Positions 21,414 through 31,303 of a stretch of DNA of 64,000 nt are shown here, piece by piece (the stretch's first letter is position 1; every line of letters begins with the position of its first letter). The stretch covers positions 6,761,665 through 6,825,664 of the forward strand of contig JAHWDD010000003.1 in the NCBI GenBank assembly GCA_023897205.1, written 5' to 3'. The position numbers were made by a program, and so were the translations under genes. The notes under the pieces are model-generated. The model saw only the letters and a program-made list of their open reading frames with translations. It made no database searches and was not told the origin of the DNA. The stretch is from Exophiala sp. HKRS030 (Eukaryota > Ascomycota > Eurotiomycetes > Chaetothyriales > Herpotrichiellaceae).

Positions 21414-22378
21414 ATGGAAACCAGTTCCATGCTTGACCTGGTCGACCAACTGGAGGAGAACATAGAAGACCTTGAAGATAGCCTCGCGCCTTTGCTAGAG
21501 TCTGGATCTTCCCTGGCATCTACCACCAAGAAACTTCCTCTGGTGGATAGAGCGAAGTTGGACGTTTTGTTGGTGTACGCGATCGAGTCAATTATTTTTT
21601 GTGAGTTCTTCATCATATCTCTTAGCAAGTCACTGACCCATCTAGCCTTCCTCAAGTTACACGGTATCGATGCCAAAGAGCATGCCGTATTCCGCGAATT
21701 AAGTCGAGTCAAGCCATACTTCGAAAAGATCAAGAATGCAGAGGCCGGTGCTTCTCCATCTCGTCCCTCTGCTATATTAAACAAAGAGGCTGCTAACAGA
21801 GTAATCCGACATGCTCTGGTCAGTCAAAGATAACCTTGTGGATTACTCGAGATTCTAATTATGCATAGGCTGGAAATGCCAAATATGATCTCGAACGCGC
21901 CGAACGTGAAGCCCGTGACAAATTCCGAGCAAACCAGAAGTTAAAGAACCTGGAAGCCAGCCTTCAAGAAAAGGCCAAGGCACAAGCACAGGATGAGAAG
22001 CCGATTGACGAAAAGGCGGACGCGTTACAACTAGCCGCGCAGCTCGCATCTTTACCACAAGAAACCTCAGAAGAGGACTCGTCCTCAGCCGAAAATGACA
22101 AAGAGACCGCTGGTGCCGTTGATGAAGGAGAAGCATCATCTATACCCAAGACGGAGTCGGAGAATTTGACTGAGTCAAGCCCTCCACAGGAAATATCACA
22201 GGAAACCCCACAAGAGAAGCGCCGAGGGAAGAAGAGAAAATCCCAACAGGCGGAAGATCAGCAACCGTCCAAGAAATCCAAAAAGGAGGAGAAGAAAGCG
22301 AAGAAAAAGGATCGGCAGGAAAAGAAGGCCAAAAAGGCACAAAAGAAAACTGCTGCCGGCACTGAGGATGGTGGATGA
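21414..22378 (+). CDS. lrp1: Exosome cofactor Rrp47/Lrp1 (C1D, Sas10/Utp3/C1D family)
   Basis: Nuclear partner of the exosome exonuclease Rrp6, acting in rRNA, snoRNA and other RNA 3' processing. Three exons: 21414-21600, 21646-21818, 21869-22378; introns of 45 and 50 nt; 289 aa. Splicing produces AIESIIF-SFLKLHGIDAKEH and NRVIRHAL-AGNAKYDLE, both matching C1D-family order. The N-terminal half is the helical Sas10/C1D domain that binds Rrp6. The C-terminal third is acidic, then very lysine-rich (RRGKKRKS, KKSKKEEKKAKKKDR), a likely RNA-binding and nuclear-localising tail. No single frame covers the gene, so it is easy to overlook. Confidence 0.92.
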
Positions 22379-23076
22379 GTATAGCTGAGTCTCTTCCAAC
22401 CAATCTCTCCACATCACGAAGGGGCCGATGGAGGTTTTGCGCATCTCGGGCCAGACTCTCTACAGAGACTACAGATGTCACGACTTGATGGATCTCCATG
22501 CTCTCAACTGGACCTGGTAGTTGGCCGCCTCGCTACTAGGGTTTGTCTGGACAAGAAATCTTTTTGGAAGCGAGGCTCCCTACAGAACACCCACTCCCCA
22601 TCACCAACTCAAGCCGGGTGTTTTCAGTCAAAACAATAATCATGCCTCCAAGTGCTACAACACCTTACGTACAAGTTACGAAACACAGGCTTCCGAGTCA
22701 CTGCCTGGTGATTTGGACCAGGCTGGGGATATGTGTACCAAGCGAGGCTTTGGGTTGAAAACAGACCTACCTACGACGCTACGATTAGTATGAATACAGA
22801 AATCAAGTTCACCATCGTCTTTACCATCGTCGATTGGTAGACCTGTTTTTGAATTTGCACATTGTCTACTGAGTAGATTCTCATCACTCGTAGGATTTTG
22901 TTTTTGTGTTTAGACGGTAACGTACAACACAAGACCCGTTTGTGTCTCGCCAGTTTCAACATTTATAAAGCACACATGACACATATTACGTGCCCGTCCC
23001 CATTCCCATCCTCGGCCTTACCCATCCATCCTCTCAGTTATCGCATCTCTTTTTGTGTGGTGTATTTTGATTCTTT
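22379..23076. other. Intergenic region between two convergent genes
   Basis: About 0.7 kb holding the 3' ends of Rrp47 and MsrB. No gene, repeat or clear element seen. Confidence 0.4.
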
Positions 23077-23888
23077 TTACTTTGCCTCTCCATTGCCCGC
23101 CGTCTTCTGACCGTCGCCTTCCTTGTCGTGAAACTTGAGGCTGATACTGTTGACGCAGTGCCTCTCGTCGGTCGGGGTGGGGTAGCCTTCCCCCTTGAAG
23201 ACGTGACCCAGATGACCACCGCAGTTGCTACAGACGATCTCGGTCCGTTCCATGCCGAAACTGCTGTCGGTGTGCCTGGTCACGGCACCGGGGATGCTGT
23301 CAAAGTAGGCCGGCCACCCGCAACCGGACTTGAACTTGTGGTTGGCCTTGTAAAGGGGTGCGTCGCAAGCGGCGCAAGTGTAGACACCGGCGGACGGCAT
23401 GTGTTTGTCGTATTCTCCGGTAAAAGGTGCTTCGGTACCCTTTTCGCGTATGACACGGAATTGATCTGTTTCAGGCACAAACAAATCAGTAAGTATATCC
23501 TGGATACGACGTCTGCTCCGATTGCGACTGCGACTGCGATTGCGATTGCAAATTATCATGGTCCCAACTTGTACGACATACCTTTATTCAACACTGCCCT
23601 CCATTCATCATCTGATCGACCATCCGGGTATGACATTTTTTCCTTTGGTGACGAACTGAAAAAACTCCCAAGGAATGGTAAACTTGGCATCGACTTTTTC
23701 AAAAGATTCGTACGAGTTGGCCTTCGGGACGGTGATGAAAAAGTCGAGAAAGTGTTTATTGTCGTTGTTGTTGTCGTTGTAATCGGACCCCGCAGTTTCG
23801 TTGGTGTGGGTGGTGGTGGTGATAAGTGGAGGCGAGAAGTTGCTTTGCTGAGAGTGTAGAGTCTACGTTTCAATATGGGAATGAGCAT
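23077..23888 (-). CDS. msrB: Peptide methionine-R-sulfoxide reductase B
   Basis: Reduces the R form of methionine sulfoxide in proteins. Two exons, 23888-23582 and 23465-23077, intron 116 nt (GTATGT...ACAG); 231 aa. The join gives AVLNK-DQFRVIREKGTEAPF, the start of the SelR domain. Zn ligands are Cys133/136 (CAAC) and Cys181/184 (CSNC); catalytic Cys206 is in RHCVNSISLKF. Reading into the intron gives a false alternative N-terminus. The first 66 residues are rich in Arg/Ser/Thr with no acidic residue, like a mitochondrial presequence; internal ATGs at residues 67 and 85 would give a cytosolic form, so dual targeting is plausible. A TATATATA element lies about 30 bp upstream of the ATG. Confidence 0.94.
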
Positions 23889-24407
23889 AACACTTGAGGA
23901 CGAGAAGGGTAGGGAATATATATACAGGCGCTCAAGTAATGAGATGAGGGGTTGATGGGAAAGAAAACTAAAGACTTTTGTTCGGTAAGCTCACCCAAAA
24001 ACAGTATTTGAGATTCTTGAGATGCAGCCTCTCAAAACGTTAGAGATGGATGATGCAATACACTCATCAACAGGTACGGAGTACGAGTAACAGGGGCCTT
24101 AGTTTGTCACCTTTGGGCACCTGAAATGTGCCCTGCGATTCGCCCAAAAAAAGATTTGTATTGTACGGAGTAGCCGAGAGCTCGTAAAGGTGGAGCTTCA
24201 TGCTTGAAATGATAATGTAATCACCACCATCATCATCATCATAGCAAGCCACGCATGCTCAGCCCTCCCAGAGACGACGAGGCTGTAAGTCTGATTCATC
24301 TAGGTACTCATCTACATCCAACCCATCGGGTTCTCTAGGTCTACAGGTCTAGCTTCGTGGCTAAATCTAGAACTCGATGGAAACATATGATGCAGCGTCC
24401 TAAAGCC
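23889..24407. other. Intergenic region with two TACTCCGTA-family motifs
   Basis: About 0.5 kb upstream of MsrB and downstream of the next Zn2Cys6 gene. It carries a TATA-like TATATATA at about 23917-23924 for MsrB and TACGGAGTA at 24075-24083 and 24164-24172. Confidence 0.45.
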
Positions 24408-25895
24408 TCATCTTGAAAAAATCACTCGTATCCTCTCCCGCTTCTCTTGCAACAACTTCCTCTCTGCTTCGAAGAACTTGGACATGTTGTTGAGGTAATC
24501 GTACAGGAAGAAAAAGTCGGCAATGTGAGCTTCCGTGTCGGCCCTGGGCGTCAAGGGCGTAACATGAATAAGAATATCTGCAATGGTAGAGGTGATGTCG
24601 AAGATCTTTTGCAGGATGCCGGCGCCGTGAACCTCGATCGAGTCCCGCGATATCAAAGTCAACAACGACTGTAACTGGTGAGACAGTCGCAGTGGGAAGG
24701 ACAACGACATCCAGTCGCTGGAACTGTCACTTGTGAGGAGGCATACCGACAGCGCGATTTGCCACAGCAAAGTACGCACCCAGTAGCTGGTGATTATAAT
24801 GTCCACCTGTTGCATCTCCGTCAGGATCGGAGAGGGGTGAGCGTGAAGGTCCATTTCGGCACTCAGTTGAGCTTGCTTGGCCTCTATCCAACTCCAGTCC
24901 GTGCCGGCATCACATTCCGGTGCCGAGGGGTTTCCCTTCTTGATCCAATTCGCGATAAAGGTGTCGTCGAGCATGCAGAAACGTTGAATGATGGCCGTAT
25001 ACCACTGTTCGATTCCAGGCTCCAGGGTCCCGTCTGATACCGGGAGAGAGGAGAGAGGTGATAAGATAGGGACTCGGTAGAACCTCAACGAGGCGAAACG
25101 TTCGTGGATAAAAAGAAGCCAGTAGAGTCTTTGCAATCGAGGTCTATCATTGTTGTTGTTAGCAGCTCCGGCAACGCCGTCCACGTCCAGGATCTGCAGG
25201 TTGGTGATGGCTTCTCTCAGGTAGAAAAATGCCATATCGTCGTTGACGTGGTGGGCAAAGAGACAAACGTGGATGAAGGTAGATAGCATGATAGTTTGTA
25301 CATTCGGACGTTGATACGGCATGATGGCACCCCGTATTTCTAGTCCTCGGGTAACAAGGAAGAGGACTTGACTGCGTACAATGTCATAGTCACAATGCCG
25401 CCGCTGGTTGACTCTCATGTTGATCGTGATGGCGGCGGTCGCATGCACAAATGCACGAGTTTCCTGGCTGGCCTTCATGTCTCGGACGGCCTCGAGCAGC
25501 TCTCGCCTTGTGATGATTGGAAAGAAAGTGAAGACGAACTCTTCATAGTCGTCGACCAGTCCTTCGAAGAAAACCGCCTCGTCGCCAATCCCTTGCCCCA
25601 AGACCATGGGTGTGGGAAGGGTTTGAGGAGTGGGTGGACGCCCATTTCGTGGTGCAGAAGTGATTGTTGATGGTGATGCTGCTAGAATCCTCGGTTCTTT
25701 GCGAGTCCCTTGTTCCTTGAACAAACTGACTATATGTCCTCTTGAAGAACCTCGCCGCGATTTGACGCCGGGATTTGGGGCAGTATAATTGCACTTTAAA
25801 TTCAGATGCGTGCACTGTTGACAACTGAGTTCTCCATTGCATCTGACTCGACGCCTTCTGCAAGCGTCACAGGCTTTCTTCACACGGTCCGTCAT
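24408..25895 (-). CDS. Zn2Cys6 transcription factor (possible sugar-utilisation regulator)
   Basis: 495 aa, one exon. The N-terminal zinc cluster is Cys9, 12, 19, 25, 28, 35 (spacing 2-6-5-2-6) in VKKACDACRRRRVRCNGE, the form found in AmyR/Mal-activator-like proteins. The middle region (DDYEEFVFTFFPIITRREL, MPYQRPNVQTIMLSTFIHVC, RLQRLYWLLFIHERFASL) resembles the regulatory domain of maltose and sucrose utilisation regulators. It lies immediately downstream of, and on the same strand as, a maltose-permease-like transporter. This is the arrangement expected for a pathway regulator and its transporter; the link is inferred, not shown. Confidence 0.9.
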   Translation of the reverse strand: MTDRVKKACDACRRRRVRCNGELSCQQCTHLNLKCNYTAPNPGVKSRRGSSRGHIVSLFKEQGTRKEPRILAASPSTITSAPRNGRPPTPQTLPTPMVLGQGIGDEAVFFEGLVDDYEEFVFTFFPIITRRELLEAVRDMKASQETRAFVHATAAITINMRVNQRRHCDYDIVRSQVLFLVTRGLEIRGAIMPYQRPNVQTIMLSTFIHVCLFAHHVNDDMAFFYLREAITNLQILDVDGVAGAANNNNDRPRLQRLYWLLFIHERFASLRFYRVPILSPLSSLPVSDGTLEPGIEQWYTAIIQRFCMLDDTFIANWIKKGNPSAPECDAGTDWSWIEAKQAQLSAEMDLHAHPSPILTEMQQVDIIITSYWVRTLLWQIALSVCLLTSDSSSDWMSLSFPLRLSHQLQSLLTLISRDSIEVHGAGILQKIFDITSTIADILIHVTPLTPRADTEAHIADFFFLYDYLNNMSKFFEAERKLLQEKRERIRVIFSR

Positions 25896-26316
25896 TTCTT
25901 CTATGGAGAGTTCGAGGCTTGTTCATCATATCACTTTCATTGTGGACCAGCGTAGAAGGAAGGCTGCGGGTGTACCACGGGAACGTGAAGAGGAAGAAAA
26001 ATAAAGAAAGAGAAGCATGTATTTAATTGCTACCCGAGGTCAAGATCCACGGTGTGAACAGAAACGGCAAAGCCTCGTTATGAACAGAATGATTCGAAGT
26101 GAAATTCACGGATTGTATTGCATGGTGTACGGCCACATAATCCACCTGAATAGCAAGGAGCGTTTCCTACGGTCGATACCAGCTCGTGTATTGCTGATAT
26201 CTGTATACGACGCTAGTTTTCCTACGGCATCTATCAAGCACCGCTCACCAGTAGACAGTGACGATGACTATGATCTACGAGGCTTTCTCTCTCAGTTCTG
26301 TAGGACACAGCTCCGA

Positions 26317-28295
26317 TCAGCCCGCAAACTCCTTGTTCTCTACTTTCTCCTCCTTTTCCTTGGTTGTGGCGACAACACTTGCTCTGCGAATATCCACAGT
26401 CTCTCCTCGGAAAGGATCGGTGGTAGTCTTGCCAAAGGCTCTTGCGTTGACACGCCTCTCGAACAAGACATCCAATTCCGCATACGTCTTTCCTTTCGGT
26501 TCCGGAAGTCGGAAAAACGTCCAGATGATGCAAAGAAAGCAGGACCCTCCCCAGAACAGACCTGCCTTCGCTCGCCAGTTCCAAGCGGTGGTGACAACCA
26601 TTCTCGGAGTAAGAATATTGTTCACAATCCCGACAATGTTATAAGCGTTGCGTGCCAACACAATGGTCTTGCTGCGAAGTCTTACTGAAGGAATTTCGGC
26701 CACCAAGCAGTAGCAGACAGGTCCGATGGTGAGATCGTAGATGAAAGTGAAAATCAGAAGCAGCGTTCCGATAACCCATGGGGCCGCTTTGTTCGAGCTC
26801 GGTGCAAGACCAACAAACCCAATGGTGAAGAGGGTGATGCACGAAGCAGCTAGACCGTAAAGGTACAGCGTGCGCCGACCCACTCGAGGCATCAGTGCCC
26901 ATGCAATGAAGACACCTATGGCTGCAAGGCCATACTGCCCCATTTGAAAGTCGAAGGCGTAGACCGTGTCGAGTCCGGCATTCTGGTAGAACTGTGTCGA
27001 ATATCCTTGAAGACCAGATCCGCAGAGAGTCTGAATCATCCAAACGACGCAGGCAATCTCTGTACGGCGCAAGTCAACCTCTTTGAAGCAGTCCCAGTAA
27101 GTCGTTCCTGCAGTAATCTCTTTCTCGAGTTCGTCAGTGTGCACCATCATCGCTACGGTCTTTCGGGGGTCGAAGTCGACATCGGCTTTGCTCGTGAGCC
27201 GCCTGAGACTCTTTTCAGCATCATCATACCGGCCCTTCCTCACAAGCCACCAGGGACTCTCGGGAGCGAATATGATACCAACGAGCAAAGGTAGCGGCCA
27301 TATCCATTCTGTAATCCGTCAGATAAAACCATTCAGTTGCTGTAGTGAGAAAGTAGGTCGCAAAAACAACTTCTCACGCAGAAGTACTTACGCAACGCAA
27401 AGGGGATGCGATAACCCCACTCGCTTTTCACATCAAGCAGGCCTCTGAGAACACCAGAGCCGATAAGTTGACCAAACACCCAGCAAAGATTGACGTATGT
27501 CGTCAGGAACGGTCGTAGAGGCGTGGGAGTCACCTCCGCTGCGTAAGCTGTCGTGATTGTCTGAAAGACACCCCTGTGAGTTGTTAGAAAACCCCAGAAC
27601 TGAGGATTTCCAGCAAACTTACCATGGCAAACCACATAGAATCTCCCCAACCAAGAGCATCTGAGGGTCACGTTGAGTTTGAAATACTATAGAGACATGG
27701 CAGGAGTAGAATTACCTGAATGTTGACGGCAAAGAACGTGATGAAGATGAAGCATATCTAGAACATCTTAGACAGTCCTGAAAATCGGCAAAGCTTTAAC
27801 ATACCACAAGGACAAGCGCCAGGCCGATTGTGAAACGATAGCCCATCCGTTCAGCCAATATTCCACATGCCATTAGACCGAGGATTTCGCCGACGAGGGC
27901 TCCATTACTCAGGCCAGTTTGCCAAGGGGCAGAGACCACGTAGGTACCATCAGGCTGCTTGTCGCCGTACTTCTTCTGAAACTCGGCTTTCCAATATGTC
28001 AATCAGGGTATCATGGTAGATCCTTGAAGTGCCACTTACGAAATCCATAAAAACTTCCAATCACGACCAAGTCGTAGCCCTCCATGACCAAGGCTGTGGA
28101 GGCAAGAACACTCCACCCAACTGCTTTTGGGTATGTCTTGATTGCTTTCCAGATACCCATCTGGTGTTCGTATTCCGTCGCTTCTTGGGCCTCATCGACA
28201 ATGTTCTGGTCGCCGGCCCATTGGAACTCCGACATACGTCGGCCAATGTTGGTGATGACACCATCCTCAGCCGTAACTGAAGGCCGTTGTGCCAT
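26317..28295 (-). CDS. MFS sugar transporter, maltose permease (MAL) type
   Basis: Plasma-membrane H+/sugar symporter, probably for an alpha-glucoside. Six exons: 28295-28040, 27986-27805, 27757-27716 (only 42 nt), 27660-27623 (38 nt), 27573-27392, 27308-26317; introns 47-83 nt; 563 aa. All phases agree. Joined motifs: GSFYGF-PEFQKKYG, LVLV-ICFIFITFFAVNIQ-MLLVGEILCGLPW-GVFQTITTAYAAE, PFAL-QWIWPLPLLVGI. PESPWWLVRKGR is the porter motif after TM6, and the segment IYDLTIGPVCYCLVAEIPS is typical of the maltose permease group. Twelve membrane segments fit. A TATATATA element lies at 28391-28398, about 100 bp upstream. Neighbour of a Mal-activator-like regulator. Confidence 0.94.
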
Positions 28296-28390
28296 GATCA
28301 CTGTTAATCCTTGCAGTGATTTCCACAATGATGAAATAGAGAATTGAATTAGAGCACTGGAACGGAGAACTTGGAGGGGAAGAGAAGCAG

Positions 28391-28398
28391 TATATATA
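28391..28398 (-). promoter_or_regulatory. TATA-like element of the sugar transporter
   Basis: TATATATA roughly 96-103 bp before the ATG at 28295, a normal place for a regulated fungal promoter. Confidence 0.45.
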
Positions 28399-29264
28399 GT
28401 TCCAATAATGCATGGGTATTATACTTTCGGCAGTCCATATGTCCATTATACGTGAAGTCCTCGTCCGCTTGTCCGTTGCCTTGGTGGCATAAGAGCGACT
28501 CTGTATTCCTCGCACTAGGCGACGACAATTTCGCCGTTCCCTCCAACCAAACCAGCTCTCTCCGCAACTAGGGGATAACCTGGGGTAGCATCTGGTGACG
28601 AAAGCTCGAGGTTAGCTTATGGAAGATCGATCAAAAGGCCACAATGAGATGGATCAACAAGTGGATGCTAAGCGAAAACACGCTTTCGTGGACACGGTCC
28701 GACAGTGACCCAATCGCAGTGTGTGGCCTTTATCAATCTGCCTTCCACTGTTTCGACTGCTTCAATTCCGCGCTGTCTCAAGTTGGCGTAGTAAGGAGCG
28801 TCTGGAAAGTACCATAGTCTTCTGATTGGACCAACGTCGGGGCCCTTTGAAGCTAAGGTATTTGTTCGGCATCGGGTATACTATCGGTCCCCAATCCCCC
28901 CCCAAAAACGAGACCGAGGTCGTACAAAGATTGGTTGCCTTGGAAAACGCAAATTCTTGCCTGGCGACTTCTGGTGGCTTGCGATGTGATCTGCCCGCTT
29001 CCAGGTCTCAGGTGAGCGCCTGACGTGAGCGCCTGACGATTTCCCAGGAGTGATGAAAATAAGGCTAGTGAAGTCTGAAGCTTGACATCTGAAGGTTTCG
29101 CCGAGGTGGAGTTCAGCGTAGCATCCTGAGTAGCCAGCCAGTTCTTCTTCGCAGTACGAGTACAATCCGCCGGGCTCGAGCGTGAGGACGCGCCATCTCC
29201 AGCTTGGACCTCAAACCTCAAAGCTATATCCATGGTGGTTTGATTTGAACAACAACTGACGATG
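28399..29264. other. Intergenic region with a 13-bp tandem duplication
   Basis: About 0.9 kb between the transporter promoter and the next gene's stop. It contains GTGAGCGCCTGAC twice in tandem (29012-29024 and 29025-29037) and a C8 homopolymer near 28898. The ORF at 28853-29233 on the minus strand has no recognisable content. Confidence 0.5.
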
Positions 29265-30575
29265 CTAAGGTCCGCGCCCCCGAATTTTGTCCAACAGCCG
29301 TTTTATGCGCACTACCGGCTGAACAGCTTGACAAGTGCCTGCTGTGATCTTCATGATCAGGCCCAGAGCGTCAGAGAAGCCGGCAAATAGTTCAGTCTCT
29401 GAGATCGTTTCCATTAGGCCAATGACATGATTGCATCGTGTCTGCGCATCAAACTCCGAGAGTGCTTCAAGTTTTACCTCGATGAAAGTGCCCAGGGTGG
29501 CGTAGAGTAGATACAATACCCATCTTTGCATGAGTGGCTCAATGCCAATACCCCTCGTACGGTGTCTGCGAATTATATCCAACCAGTTCCGGCCGAATGC
29601 TGCTGCATCCGAGGTGCTGATACGATCGACGTAGAGCAAGTCGAAACAGCCTTCAAGAAGCTGCGCCGCTTCGGAAACAGAGGAGAAGGTTCCCGGCAAG
29701 TCTAAAGATGGATGAGATGTTTCCCCGGTAGCGCCCTGGTTGGCAAAAATGGTTGTTGAATGGTGGAAACTTTGATTCGCGTCTAGGGATGGCTTGAGCA
29801 CTGTCTCAACGAGGTCATCACGGTGGTATGAGGGATCGCTGTCCTGGCTGGAACGAGCTAGATTTTTATCAGCGATCAGCAGGGCCGAGTCCAGGTGTAC
29901 GCGAGCAGACTGCATCCGACGATTGCCAACTTCATAGGACCAAGCAAGTATGCTGGCAATCAGCAAATCATGCAGCGGATAGCGCTCCCGGGCCATGAGT
30001 CCAAGAGCAGCTGTGTGGTACCTCTCTGCAGCCTTCAGCGGTGCACTTCCTGTTTTGCGTAGTGCAAAGTCTGGTATTCGAGACTCATCGAGAATGGCAA
30101 GGGCGAGAAGAAGGTTCTTCGTTGCCGCACAGGACAAAGCTGAGCGAATGAAAGCATTAAAAAGAGGCGCTGGAGTGGGCGAGAAGTGGCTCAGAAAAGG
30201 GCCAGTGTTATGGAGAAAGAATTCGAAGGAACGAGTCTCGGAGAGGCTGGAGAAAAGACTGAGTGGTGCCAGACCAGATGATGGAGGACAGAGGGCATTT
30301 TCAGCTTCTCCAGATAGAGATGACCATTCATCTTTGCGTTCCGGAGCAGGTTGTGGATGAGACTGTGTCACTGAAGACCTAGCAGGCTCAAACATCCAAG
30401 TTCGAATAGTATCGTAGCCCAAGCATTTGTGGCCACCTCGTCGACATCGGAGACAGACTGGGCGAGCCTCGTCGCATTTGACATGTCGTTTCTTGCAGGT
30501 GATACAGCCCGTGCGGACTTTTGGGGCCGATGTTTTCTTTCGCTCGACTGGTACAGGTTCGGAGTTGGCACTCAT
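29265..30575 (-). CDS. Zn2Cys6 transcription factor
   Basis: 436 aa from the ATG at 30575, one exon. Zinc cluster Cys24, 27, 34, 41, 44, 51 in KVRTGCITCKKRHVKCDE and CLRCRRGGHKCLGY; the TGC-x2-C...GY form is that of a large fungal family that often carries a Fungal_trans_2 type regulatory region. After it come a Ser/Pro-rich linker and a helical domain starting around ETRSFEFFLHNTGPFLSHF. A longer frame runs up to 30728 (ATG), adding 51 residues of no family character; I prefer 30575 because the zinc cluster then starts near the usual distance from Met. Target genes are unknown; the flanking genes give no clear hint. Confidence 0.88.
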   Translation of the reverse strand: MSANSEPVPVERKKTSAPKVRTGCITCKKRHVKCDEARPVCLRCRRGGHKCLGYDTIRTWMFEPARSSVTQSHPQPAPERKDEWSSLSGEAENALCPPSSGLAPLSLFSSLSETRSFEFFLHNTGPFLSHFSPTPAPLFNAFIRSALSCAATKNLLLALAILDESRIPDFALRKTGSAPLKAAERYHTAALGLMARERYPLHDLLIASILAWSYEVGNRRMQSARVHLDSALLIADKNLARSSQDSDPSYHRDDLVETVLKPSLDANQSFHHSTTIFANQGATGETSHPSLDLPGTFSSVSEAAQLLEGCFDLLYVDRISTSDAAAFGRNWLDIIRRHRTRGIGIEPLMQRWVLYLLYATLGTFIEVKLEALSEFDAQTRCNHVIGLMETISETELFAGFSDALGLIMKITAGTCQAVQPVVRIKRLLDKIRGRGP

Positions 30576-31303
30576 GTTGGAGAGTACTCTTTTGGATAAA
30601 TAGATCCCCGAGCCAAGAACAAGCTGTTCAATGAGTCTACAGGCGGTGTTTTGTGCCTTTTGATGCCTCCAGATAGTTGTTGCGATGGTATTGAATGATT
30701 GTACACAGAGATTGCGAATGCTGCTCACATACAGCCGCCATGCTTCGCGCTTTTATTAGCGACGAGTGAGGGGTGCGTGGACGATTAGCACCGGAATTTT
30801 CAACAGTAACAATCTTTTCGAGGTAGTGAAATCTGTTCAACGTGATGTATTCCGGCTGTGTAGATAAAAGTGTCGAGATGCGCGGCTCCTGTCGAAATTC
30901 TTTCAAGATAGCAGCGTATTCGATTGTTGATGGTGGTGACAACCTTTCATGACCTCGTATTCGTACTCGTACTTGAGCGGCTATGAAGTTTCATCTAGAG
31001 GCTTAGAGCGGCGGGAGAGCATCGCCCCCACAAGAAACACAAGGCTACCATTCGCCTCCCACCCGCTCCCTGGACTCGATGCCCATGAACATACTCCGTA
31101 CTCCGTACGAGTATCTGTCTCCAACGCTGGCAATTGCATTTGACGTCTGTCTCGTACCCGTCCACCCATCAAGACCCTGGCTTGGTGCTGTGCTGTGCAA
31201 CAGTGTCCAGTCTCAGCCGTAATCCCTTCCAGACTCAATTCCAACCTCACATTCCAGCACCAAAACTGTCCTCATCATCTCAGAGCACCTTGACCCAGCC
31301 CTG
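30576..31303. promoter_or_regulatory. Divergent promoter with overlapping TACTCCGTA motifs
   Basis: 728 bp between the Zn2Cys6 gene and the ArfGAP gene. Two overlapping TACTCCGTA copies (31092-31108) and a run of TACTCGTAC-like repeats near 30959-30974 lie here. Confidence 0.45.

Noticed and set aside
28853..29233. 126-codon minus ORF between transporter and regulator
   Set aside because: Low-complexity Ser/Ala/Gln composition, lies over the tandem duplication, no family match seen.
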